Part shown: piece by piece, positions 1 through 6,946 of the stretch
Position numbering within the stretch: position 1 is the stretch's first letter
Layout of the letters: every line of letters starts with the position of its first letter
From: Acidobacteriota bacterium
GTDB lineage: Bacteria; Acidobacteriota; Terriglobia; Terriglobales; Acidobacteriaceae
DNA length: 10,360 bases
Assembly (NCBI GenBank): GCA_025353435.1
Contig: JANXQR010000563.1
Location: forward strand, 1-10,360
Direction: 5' to 3'
Position numbers and translations under genes: made by a program
The notes under the pieces: generated by a model
What the model was told of the DNA's origin: nothing
Database searches by the model: none
Seen by the model: the letters and a program-made list of their open reading frames with translations, nothing else

Positions 1-2
1 AC

Positions 3-683
3 ATCCCGGCGAATCATGCGACGGCATTGATTGGACCTTCAGGGTGCGGCAAGAGCACATTTGTTCGATGCCTGAATCGCATGCACGAGACCAATCCGAT
101 TGCGCGCGTGACTGGCTCGGTAAAGATGGGAGAGATTGACATCTACGCTGACGCGAAGCCTGTGTCGATTCGCAGGCGAGTCGGCATGGTGTTTCAGCGG
201 CCCAACCCTTTTCCGACGATGTCGATCTACGATAACGTGGCATCGGGGCTCAAGCTCAATGGCTACAGCAACCGGCGCGTGCTGGACGAAACCGTCGAGA
301 GGTCGCTCAAGAAGTCGGCGCTCTGGGATGAGGTCAAGGACGACCTGAAAAAGAAATCGGGCGCAAGTCTTTCAGGCGGCCAACAGCAGCGCTTGTGCAT
401 TGCGCGGGCACTCGCTGTTGACCCGGAGGTGTTGCTGATGGATGAACCGGCGTCCGCGCTTGACCCGGTGTCCACTTCGAAAATTGAAGACCTGATATTC
501 GAACTGAAGTCGCAGTACACGATCGTCATTGTGACGCATAATATGCAGCAGGCTGCTCGCGTCGCGGAGAAGACCGGCTTTTTTCTCAACGGGCGGTTAG
601 TGGAGTTCGACTCCACGCACAAGATATTTACCAATCCCAGTGACAAGCGAACGGAAGACTACATCACGGGAAGGTTCGGATGA
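3..683 (+). CDS. pstB: Phosphate ABC transporter ATP-binding protein PstB (5' end missing)
   Basis: This is the ATPase subunit of the high-affinity phosphate importer PstSCAB; it sits on the cytoplasmic face and hydrolyses ATP to drive phosphate through PstC/PstA. The reading frame is open to the left edge and encodes IPANHATALIGPSGCGKST there, so the gene starts outside the window and the TTG at 27 is internal. Seen in order: Walker A GPSGCGKST (nt 33-59), Q-loop FQRPNPFP (nt 192-215), ABC signature LSGGQ followed by QQRLCIARAL (nt 369-413), Walker B LLMDEP with ASALDP (nt 432-461), and the H-loop histidine in VTHNMQQAARV (nt 537-539). The Q-loop with NPFP and the TGRFG carboxy end are typical of PstB rather than of other ABC ATPases. 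About 226 residues are present; PstB is usually 250-270, so roughly 30-40 amino-terminal residues are missing. The stop overlaps the phoU start, so the two are translationally coupled. A Pho-type promoter would lie upstream, outside the window. Confidence 0.97.
   Translation: MPANHATALIGPSGCGKSTFVRCLNRMHETNPIARVTGSVKMGEIDIYADAKPVSIRRRVGMVFQRPNPFPTMSIYDNVASGLKLNGYSNRRVLDETVERSLKKSALWDEVKDDLKKKSGASLSGGQQQRLCIARALAVDPEVLLMDEPASALDPVSTSKIEDLIFELKSQYTIVIVTHNMQQAARVAEKTGFFLNGRLVEFDSTHKIFTNPSDKRTEDYITGRFG
668..674 (+). promoter_or_regulatory. Ribosome binding site of phoU
   Basis: The purine-rich GGGAAGG lies 5 bases before the phoU ATG at 680, inside the last codons of pstB. It supports this start together with the ATGA stop-start overlap (680-683). 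Confidence 0.55.
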
Positions 684-1393
684 CACGGATTCGTTTTCAC
701 CAAAGCCTCGAAGATTTAAAGGAAAATCTGCTGGTCATGGCGGGACTCGCTGAGCAGGCCATCCAACGGGCCATTGAAGCATATCGTGTGCGCGACATGT
801 CTATCTGCGACCTTGTAACTCGCAGTGAGGTGGCGATTAATCGCATGGAACGCGACATTGACCAGGCAGCACTCGATTTGCTGGCGATGGAGCAGCCTAT
901 GGCCAGCGATCTGCGATTCATCCTGAGCGTGATCAAAATCAATGCGGACCTCGAGCGCGTGGGGGATGCGGCCAAGAGCATCAGCGACCGTGTACGGCAC
1001 ATGGATCAACTTCCCCTGGCCGAGTTGCCGGTGGACATCCCTCGCATGGCGACGCTTGCCGGCGACATGGTACGCAAGAGCTTGCAGTCATTCATTGAAG
1101 CGAATGCCGACCTTGCGCGTTCGGTTCTCCTAATGGACGACGCAGTTGACGCCATGAACCGATCGGCCTACAAGTCCCTGACGCGCCTGATGGAGGAGCA
1201 AAGCCACCTGGCTCCCCAGGCGCTGAGTGCACTGATGATTAGCCGCAGCCTAGAGCGCGTGGCCGACCACGCTACCAACATTGCGGAAGATGTGATCTTT
1301 TGGGTGCAAGGCGCGGATGTGCGCCATCATAAGAGCGTGATGGCCAAGCAAAATGCGGCGCAGAAATCCGCACCCCCGACCGGTTCGGACTAA
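680..1393 (+). CDS. phoU: Phosphate signalling/transport regulator PhoU
   Basis: PhoU is a cytoplasmic helical protein that links the Pst transporter to the PhoR/PhoB two-component system and represses the Pho regulon when phosphate is plentiful. The 237-residue length matches the family. Two PhoU three-helix domains are visible. The first carries MEQPMASDLRFILSVIKI (residues 70-87) followed by the metal-binding type ExxxD motif E92-RVG-D96. The second repeats it as E192-RVA-D196 in SLERVADHATNIAEDVIFW. The carboxy-terminal 25 or so residues (HHKSVMAKQNAAQKSAPPTGSD) are polar and look disordered. The start codon overlaps the pstB stop by ATGA and has a GGAAGG ribosome binding site, so expression is coupled to pstB. 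Position directly after pstB is the classical pstSCAB-phoU order. Identification is firm; whether this PhoU works mainly by signalling or by limiting phosphate import cannot be read from the sequence. Confidence 0.96.
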   Translation: MTRIRFHQSLEDLKENLLVMAGLAEQAIQRAIEAYRVRDMSICDLVTRSEVAINRMERDIDQAALDLLAMEQPMASDLRFILSVIKINADLERVGDAAKSISDRVRHMDQLPLAELPVDIPRMATLAGDMVRKSLQSFIEANADLARSVLLMDDAVDAMNRSAYKSLTRLMEEQSHLAPQALSALMISRSLERVADHATNIAEDVIFWVQGADVRHHKSVMAKQNAAQKSAPPTGSD

Positions 1394-1405
1394 TCTGGCG
1401 AACCG
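1381..1405 (+). terminator. Possible hairpin at the end of phoU
   Basis: A perfect 7-base inverted repeat, CGGTTCG (1381-1387) and CGAACCG (1399-1405), is separated by 11 bases and spans the phoU stop codon. An alternative pairing of GGTTC (1382-1386) with GAACC (1413-1417) is also possible. No T-tract follows, so it is not a standard intrinsic terminator; it could aid termination or protect the 3' end of the pst-phoU mRNA, or be chance. Confidence 0.3.
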
Positions 1406-1434
1406 CTTCCGGGAACCACAATCGAATGCGGGGT

Positions 1435-1440
1435 TATAGT
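1435..1440 (+). promoter_or_regulatory. Candidate -10 box for the MutS-like gene
   Basis: TATAGT lies in the 72-base gap after phoU. Initiation 6-7 bases downstream (near 1447) would leave a short leader holding the ribosome binding site at 1453-1457. I see no convincing -35 element at the usual spacing, so this is a weak call; read-through from pst-phoU is the alternative. Confidence 0.35.
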
Positions 1441-1452
1441 CTGATTAAAGAT

Positions 1453-1457
1453 GAGGA
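1453..1457 (+). promoter_or_regulatory. Ribosome binding site that decides the MutS-like start
   Basis: GAGGA is followed by 8 bases and then ATG at 1466, which is good Shine-Dalgarno spacing. The upstream in-frame ATG at 1451 has no comparable site before it and would place this element inside the coding region, so 1466 is the preferred start. Confidence 0.6.
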
Positions 1458-1465
1458 CCCGCGTC

Positions 1466-3271
1466 ATGGAAGTGGATTCGGTTGCATCAGCGGCTGCTGT
1501 CGTGTACGCCGAGCGACTTGAAGACCTAAACACATCGCAACTTGCCGACCAGAGGCGCGACCGGCTATTCGGCATGGCAAAGCTGACAGTCGTGGTGTCT
1601 GCGTTGGTTGCGGTAGCCTTCGTCTTTCGGTACCTTGTGGCGCTTGCACCATTGGTCGGACTCGCGGCGGTTTTCGTGGTGTTGGTGATTGCGCACGAAA
1701 AGGTGCTGGAGCGTGTTCGCCGTCGCGAGCGCACCATTCAGTTCTATGCGAGCGGAGTTGCGCGCTTGAATGGGGAATGGGCGGGTCGTGGAGCCACCGG
1801 AGACCGCTACCTGGACGCTTCACACGTTTACGCGCGCGACCTGGACCTGTTCGGAAACTCGTCAGTCTTTCAATATCTCTGCACGGCACGGACGCGAGCT
1901 GGCGAGGACACCCTCGCTCGGTGGTTGCTCGAATCAGCGCCACTGGATCAGATTTTGCCTCGACAAGAGGTGGTGCGCGACCTTGCCGGCAGATTGAAGT
2001 TTCGCGAGCAGATTTCGTCCGCAGGCGAGGTAGTGCGCAACGGAGTGCGTCCGGAAGAACTCTCCGCATGGGGAGAACGCGGGTCGGTCCTGACTTCGAC
2101 GATAACGGCCGCCCTCACAACCACACTGGCATTGCTTTGGATTGCAAGCATTGTCTTCTGGATCGCCACGGGGTCGGCGCTTCCAACACTCATGTTGACC
2201 GTGCTCAATTTCGCGTATGCGCACAGGTTGTTTCCCCGGCTCGAGCGCGCCGCCGAGGCAATCGAGAAGGCGGCTGACGATCTTCAACTGCTGGCGGAAG
2301 TCCTGGCGGTTATTGAGCGCGAAGCATTCACTGCGCCGTTGCTGGTCGAATTGCAATCCGGCCTAAAGCGCGCCGGTTTGGTGCCTTCGACGGTAATTCT
2401 CAGACTTGCGCGCATTAGTGAGATCATTCAGTCTCGTCATAGTCTGTTCGCCCGTGTGCTTGATCTGGTGACGTTCTGGAGCGCTCAGTATGTCTTCGTA
2501 GCTGAGAGGTGGCAGCGGAAATTCGGACCAGCACTTCGCCAGTGGCTCGATGCGGTTGGCGAATTGGAAGCTTGTGCATCTCTATCAGCATTCTGCTACG
2601 AACACCCCGAGTACGCATTTCCGGAGTTTGTTGCAATGGGGCCGCTATTCGAGGCGGAAGGGCTAGCGCACCCGCTTCTTTCGTTGTCTGCAGCAGTTGA
2701 GAATGATCTGGCTCTCGGTTCAGATCTGCAACTCATGATCCTTAGCGGCCCGAACATGGCGGGCAAGAGCACGTTCATTCGCAGCATTGGTGTGAACGCG
2801 TTGCTGGCGCAATGCGGTGCGCCTGTGCGCGCACGCCGTTTGCGTCTCTCTTCACTTCAAGTGGCCGCATCGATTTGCATTCTCGATTCGCTCAGCGGTG
2901 GGACTTCGCGTTTCTACGCCGAAATTCGCCGAATCAAAGTGATTGCCGACCTGGCAGATGGGAAAATACCGGTATTGTTCTTGCTCGACGAACTTCTGTC
3001 CGGGACCAATTCGCACGACCGATTTGTGGGAACCCAATTTGTCCTCCAGCGGTTGGTGGACCGGAACGCAATTGGAATTGTAAGCACGCACGACCTCGCA
3101 TTGGCACGCATCCCAGATGCTATGGAAGGCCGTGCTTTCAACTCCCACTTCGAAGACCGCCTGGAAGACGGAAAACTGATCTTCGATTACAAACTGAAGC
3201 CTGGGGTGGTGCAAACCAGCAACGCGCTGAGATTGATGCGAGCGATCGGGTTGGGTGTTTCTGAGGTGTGA
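1466..3271 (+). CDS. MutS-family ATPase with predicted membrane segments
   Basis: The carboxy-terminal third is a MutS-type ABC ATPase. Numbered from the ATG at 1466 (601 residues), it shows Walker A GPNMAGKST (428-436), a signature region SLSGGTSRFYAEIRRI (475-490), Walker B VLFLLDELLSGTNSHDR (503-519), the switch histidine in STHD (540-543), and an end, KLKPGVVQTSNALRLMRAIG, like the MutS dimerisation tail. The mismatch-recognition domain of MutS1 (with its FxE motif) and the Smr nuclease domain of MutS2 are both absent. Instead there are two hydrophobic pairs, about 38-54 plus 57-76 and about 209-233 plus 236-252, which look like two transmembrane hairpins, and a helical lever-like region (about 258-370) before the ATPase. 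Similar proteins are annotated as MutS-related in Acidobacteriota and Bacteroidota; their role is not established, so I give no gene symbol and do not claim mismatch repair. The gene may have its own promoter in the gap after phoU and is convergent with addA. An alternative ATG at 1451 would add five residues. Confidence 0.85.
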   Translation: MEVDSVASAAAVVYAERLEDLNTSQLADQRRDRLFGMAKLTVVVSALVAVAFVFRYLVALAPLVGLAAVFVVLVIAHEKVLERVRRRERTIQFYASGVARLNGEWAGRGATGDRYLDASHVYARDLDLFGNSSVFQYLCTARTRAGEDTLARWLLESAPLDQILPRQEVVRDLAGRLKFREQISSAGEVVRNGVRPEELSAWGERGSVLTSTITAALTTTLALLWIASIVFWIATGSALPTLMLTVLNFAYAHRLFPRLERAAEAIEKAADDLQLLAEVLAVIEREAFTAPLLVELQSGLKRAGLVPSTVILRLARISEIIQSRHSLFARVLDLVTFWSAQYVFVAERWQRKFGPALRQWLDAVGELEACASLSAFCYEHPEYAFPEFVAMGPLFEAEGLAHPLLSLSAAVENDLALGSDLQLMILSGPNMAGKSTFIRSIGVNALLAQCGAPVRARRLRLSSLQVAASICILDSLSGGTSRFYAEIRRIKVIADLADGKIPVLFLLDELLSGTNSHDRFVGTQFVLQRLVDRNAIGIVSTHDLALARIPDAMEGRAFNSHFEDRLEDGKLIFDYKLKPGVVQTSNALRLMRAIGLGVSEV

Positions 3272-3292
3272 GACTGGCTCGTTGAGGCGGTG

Positions 3293-6200
3293 TCAGATCT
3301 CCCACCAATCAAGGCGAGCCATCCTTGGATAGTAGAGTCCAGCGCAAATTCGAAACTCTGTGCCATGAAGATTCCGCAATACCTGCGCATAGACGTCAAG
3401 TTGTGGTGCGAAGAGTGACCGGAATTCCTTCAGAGCTTGCTCGGGATCGATGTAGTCGGCGTGGGCTGTCTTGTAATCGATGATCCACCAGGTGTTTTCG
3501 CCCTCCAATTGCGGCGCAGTCCCTGCGCGAAATACAAGATCCGCCTGCACGGTGCGCAGTTTTCCAGCGACCATTCCAGTCCATCTAGGCTCTCTCGTCG
3601 CGTCCAGATGCGGTGAAAGGATCCATTCTGCCACTGGGTCATAGGAAGCGCGCAGTACCAACTCAAAGGCCCGGTCCGCAAGCTTTTGCGCCTCACCAGG
3701 GCCAGTACCGGTTGCGCGAATTCGCGCGCCAATTCCCGGAATGCTGGCGGCCAGGGCTGCGCGCGCATCTTCCCAACCAAGGTTCGTGCGCAGGCGACCT
3801 AGCTCTTCGAAGAATGCATGGACCGAGGAACCGAGCGCGCGCGATGCCACACCTCCTTCGTGACGCTGGTAGAGGGGCGCCGCACCGTCTCCCAGTGCGG
3901 CTGGCTTCTGACTCTTATTCCAGCTCAAAGTCAATGGCGGCTCATAGTCAGGCGGGAGCTTGCGAACCAGCGCAGGTTTTTTATTCGAGGCTGAACGTGA
4001 CGGCATCGCGATCAAATTTGTTTGGCCCGCAGCCGCCAGCGATACAAATTCAGATGCGATCCGCTCGTGCTTCCACGCGTCGAACTTCGTACGCACCTCA
4101 TCGCCAAGCGCCGGCCAGGCTGCAGAAAGCAGACTCTCCGATGGCTCGCATAAGATCAATTCCTCATTTTTATCCTTCTTGTATTCAGGACGGGCGAAGA
4201 AGTGCAACTCCTCTCGGGCGCGTGTTGCTGCGACATAGAGAACGCGCCGAATCTCTTGGCGCTCACGGCCCCAAAGGACGCGATCAACCCATTCCTTCGC
4301 CCTGCCGCGATCCGCTCCTTTGGGCTGCATCGGCGCAATTAGGAACTCCGTGACTTCGTTAGAATCATTCGGACCGGCGAGGCCGCGTTCGAGCCACGTC
4401 AGCATTCGTCCGGTGGTTCGGCTGGCGGCGCCGTGGAGTTCAGGGACGATGACCACTTCGAATTCCAAACCCTTGGACTTATGAATCGTCATGAGTTGGA
4501 CACCGTAGTCGCTGGTCGCGGCGGGATCGGGTTGCGCCATAAGGTCCTTGAGCGCAATTGAAAGTGCATTCCCGAGAAGATCGGGCTCGCCACCGGGAAG
4601 GGCGTCAAAGCATTCCCAGAGAAGGTTCAGATTGGTGAGCGCCGTGGCACTGACACATGCCGCTCCGCCGAGTTGCTCCCAAACCCGTTTGATCCAAGTA
4701 CCAATAGAAGCAGTGGGCAAGGCGAGCCGAAGGGAACGGGACGTGGCGATTGCGCCGATTACTCGATTGACCGCGTGCTGTCCTTCGCTGCTGAGCAAAT
4801 CCAGCCGCTGACTGAGTAACTCCGGTATCGCGGTTCGCATCACGTTTGGATCGTCGGCAGAAGTCATCTTATAAAGGTCGTCGAGCGACAACCCACACCA
4901 CGGGGCGCGAAGGACACCGAGCCAGGCCACTCGGTCTTGGCTATTGAAGAGTGCGCGAGCGAGCGAAACTACATCGAGCACCTCCGGTCGCTCGGCCAGC
5001 GGTTCCAGGTCGATGGCGCGAAAAGGGATCTCCGCCTCTCTGAGAGATTGTGCGATTGGTGCCAAGGCTGCTCGTGTGCGGCCGAGAATTGCGATACGGT
5101 ATTTGTCTCCGCGAGCACGAGCTTGATCCATATGCTCAAGATGGCTACCGATCAGAGACACGATTGACGCCGTTTGCTTTTGATGAGCGTTTTCGCGCAA
5201 CTCTGAGGCAGCCTCCTTCTCTTGAAATGCATCAGTATCTGAGGTACTTCCGCGCACTGTCTGTGGAACAAATTCAAGATGCGTTGCGAAGCGCGACCTG
5301 GTGCCAAATGTGTTTGCACGCGCTGGCTGCGATCGGGAGAACATATGGTCGGAGCCGTCGTCTGAGGCAAACACGTCGGCGAACATATCATTCAAATCAT
5401 TTACAAGTTGTGGTGCGGTTCGGAAATTGGATGTCAGCGGAACGAATTCGAATCGAAGAGGCCCTCCCATGGAAAGGTCGATACCCAGATCTTTCACCCT
5501 GGGGAATAGTTCTGCATCTGCATCGCGAAAAAGGTAGATCGACTGCATGGGATCGCCGACAACAAAAACTGTTCGTCCAGTTGAATCCGGCCACGCTCCG
5601 ACGATGCCGGCAATGAGCTTATGCTGTTTACGGCTCGTGTCTTGAAACTCATCGACCAGGAGGTGGCGAATGCCGTCAGCTATCGTGATAGCCGCGTCGG
5701 TAGGCGTTGCATCAGGGCCCGCGAGGACACGGAGCGCCAACTGCGACACTTCGACGTAATCAACAGTACCTGCTTCGGCGAAGATGACTTTCAATTCGGC
5801 CGCAGCATGGCGCAGCAGAGTAAAGCACGCGCGCACAATCGTCCACTCGTCTTCGGTGTACCGCGAGAGAGGCATGTCAATCACTCCGGCGAGAGTGGCC
5901 TCGATACTCTCTACTCTCGCTAGATCGCGAACTAACTGGTAAAAGCGCTCCTTTTCGTGCTTTCTTTTCGGTGGAAATCCATTGCCGACGTTTACTACCT
6001 TTCGGAATGATCCAGTCCCTGTCAGTAAAAAACGTGCGAGACAAACGTACGCACTCCGCGCATTTTCCAACTGCTCTGCATCCGCATATGGGCCATGGGG
6101 GAAGTCTGCCAATTCAGCCAACTCGCGGTGCAGCTTGTTTTCGCTCTGAGCGCAGGCGAAGCGCGCCAGGTCCATCGCTTCATTGCACGCGCCGGGCACG

Positions 6201-6946
6201 TAACCTAAAAGTTCCGTCAGCCGCGCAAGACCATCTGATACCGCTCGAGCAAACGGCCGCTCCAGCCGTTCGCGCTGCGCTTCCCGGTCTTGGACGCTAT
6301 CAAGCACAAAGCCCTGCATCCACCTGTCACGCTGCTGAAGCATTGTGACCAATTGGTCTTCGAGTTCCTGCCAATTGTTATCGCGCCACTTCAATAGCGT
6401 TTCGATGGATAACTGCAGCCGTGAGTCTGTAGACGCGCCCATGGTTCCGACCTGCTCGAGCGCACGACGCGCGGCGCGCCGATAGTGCTGCTCCGGCTGC
6501 GCCGCAATATCGAGGCCGCCACCAAGGCCGGAAAGCAGCGGCTCTTGCAATGCTAGCTCGCGGCAGAAGGAGTCGATCGTCGAGATACGCAATTGTGCAG
6601 GCAAATCAACGAGATTCCAATTCAGCGCAAGTGAGCGCTCAAATGCTCGCCAAGCGAGAGACTCCATTGAAAACTGTTCGCCTGCGAGTGGCGCATCCGC
6701 GGTAGCAGCCTTCTCCAACTCCGAGATAATCCGATGGCGCATCTCGGCTGCCGCAGCATTTGTAAATGTAATGGCAACAATCTGGGCTGGATCGTCAACC
6801 TCGGCGAGTAGTCGCAGAAACCGTCTCGTAAGGAGATCGGTTTTGCCCGAGCCAGCAGGGGCCTGAACCAGGATCGACCGGTGTGGATCGAGCGCTCGTT
6901 CACGCTGATCCTGATCCGGAGGGACGGTGTGCATCGCGTCACTCAT
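3293..6946 (-). CDS. addA: AddA-like UvrD-family helicase/exonuclease subunit
   Basis: This is the helicase-nuclease subunit of an AddAB-type enzyme that unwinds and resects double-strand DNA ends for RecA-dependent recombination. Numbered from the ATG at 6946 (1217 residues, within the AddA/RecB range), the superfamily 1A helicase motifs are complete: Walker A APAGSGKT (29-36), motif Ia ITFTNAAAAEM (59-69), STIDSFC (122-128), motif II LLVDEFQDTS (429-438), motif III VGDPMQSIYLFRDA (463-476), motif IV LTSNFRT (504-510), motif V LMTIHKSKGLEFEVV (818-832) and motif VI RRVLYVAATRAREEL (900-914). A RecB-type PD-(D/E)XK nuclease ends the protein: histidine in GSSVHAFFEEL (1039-1049), aspartate in QADLVF (about 1136), IIDYKT (1155-1160) and QLDVYAQVL (1182-1190), so it looks catalytically intact. 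The start at 6946 has GGAGG five bases upstream and overlaps the addB-like stop as ATGAGTGA; in-frame ATGs at 6961 and 6967 lack this support. RecB is the main alternative name, but the AddB-like neighbour and the absence of recC or recD favour AddA. Confidence 0.9.
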   Translation of the reverse strand: MSDAMHTVPPDQDQRERALDPHRSILVQAPAGSGKTDLLTRRFLRLLAEVDDPAQIVAITFTNAAAAEMRHRIISELEKAATADAPLAGEQFSMESLAWRAFERSLALNWNLVDLPAQLRISTIDSFCRELALQEPLLSGLGGGLDIAAQPEQHYRRAARRALEQVGTMGASTDSRLQLSIETLLKWRDNNWQELEDQLVTMLQQRDRWMQGFVLDSVQDREAQRERLERPFARAVSDGLARLTELLGYVPGACNEAMDLARFACAQSENKLHRELAELADFPHGPYADAEQLENARSAYVCLARFLLTGTGSFRKVVNVGNGFPPKRKHEKERFYQLVRDLARVESIEATLAGVIDMPLSRYTEDEWTIVRACFTLLRHAAAELKVIFAEAGTVDYVEVSQLALRVLAGPDATPTDAAITIADGIRHLLVDEFQDTSRKQHKLIAGIVGAWPDSTGRTVFVVGDPMQSIYLFRDADAELFPRVKDLGIDLSMGGPLRFEFVPLTSNFRTAPQLVNDLNDMFADVFASDDGSDHMFSRSQPARANTFGTRSRFATHLEFVPQTVRGSTSDTDAFQEKEAASELRENAHQKQTASIVSLIGSHLEHMDQARARGDKYRIAILGRTRAALAPIAQSLREAEIPFRAIDLEPLAERPEVLDVVSLARALFNSQDRVAWLGVLRAPWCGLSLDDLYKMTSADDPNVMRTAIPELLSQRLDLLSSEGQHAVNRVIGAIATSRSLRLALPTASIGTWIKRVWEQLGGAACVSATALTNLNLLWECFDALPGGEPDLLGNALSIALKDLMAQPDPAATSDYGVQLMTIHKSKGLEFEVVIVPELHGAASRTTGRMLTWLERGLAGPNDSNEVTEFLIAPMQPKGADRGRAKEWVDRVLWGRERQEIRRVLYVAATRAREELHFFARPEYKKDKNEELILCEPSESLLSAAWPALGDEVRTKFDAWKHERIASEFVSLAAAGQTNLIAMPSRSASNKKPALVRKLPPDYEPPLTLSWNKSQKPAALGDGAAPLYQRHEGGVASRALGSSVHAFFEELGRLRTNLGWEDARAALAASIPGIGARIRATGTGPGEAQKLADRAFELVLRASYDPVAEWILSPHLDATREPRWTGMVAGKLRTVQADLVFRAGTAPQLEGENTWWIIDYKTAHADYIDPEQALKEFRSLFAPQLDVYAQVLRNLHGTEFRICAGLYYPRMARLDWWEI

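Noticed and set aside
1451..1465. Upstream ATG start for the MutS-like gene
   Set aside because: It has no ribosome binding site, while ATG 1466 has GAGGA at 8-base spacing; only five residues are affected.
1464..2069. A 201-codon open frame on the minus strand
   Set aside because: It is antisense to the amino-terminal half of the MutS-like gene, proline- and arginine-rich, and without motifs.
1466..3271. Calling the MutS-like gene mutS or mutS2
   Set aside because: The mismatch-recognition domain, connector domain and Smr domain are absent and hydrophobic segments are present, so the standard symbols would mislead.
3613..4353. A 246-codon open frame on the plus strand
   Set aside because: It lies wholly antisense to the conserved helicase motif V-VI and nuclease region of addA, and its translation is rich in R, P, S and H with no recognisable domain.
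5050..5616. A 188-codon open frame on the plus strand
   Set aside because: It is antisense to the addA helicase core (motifs II-IV region) and has arginine-rich, low-meaning composition typical of a shadow frame.
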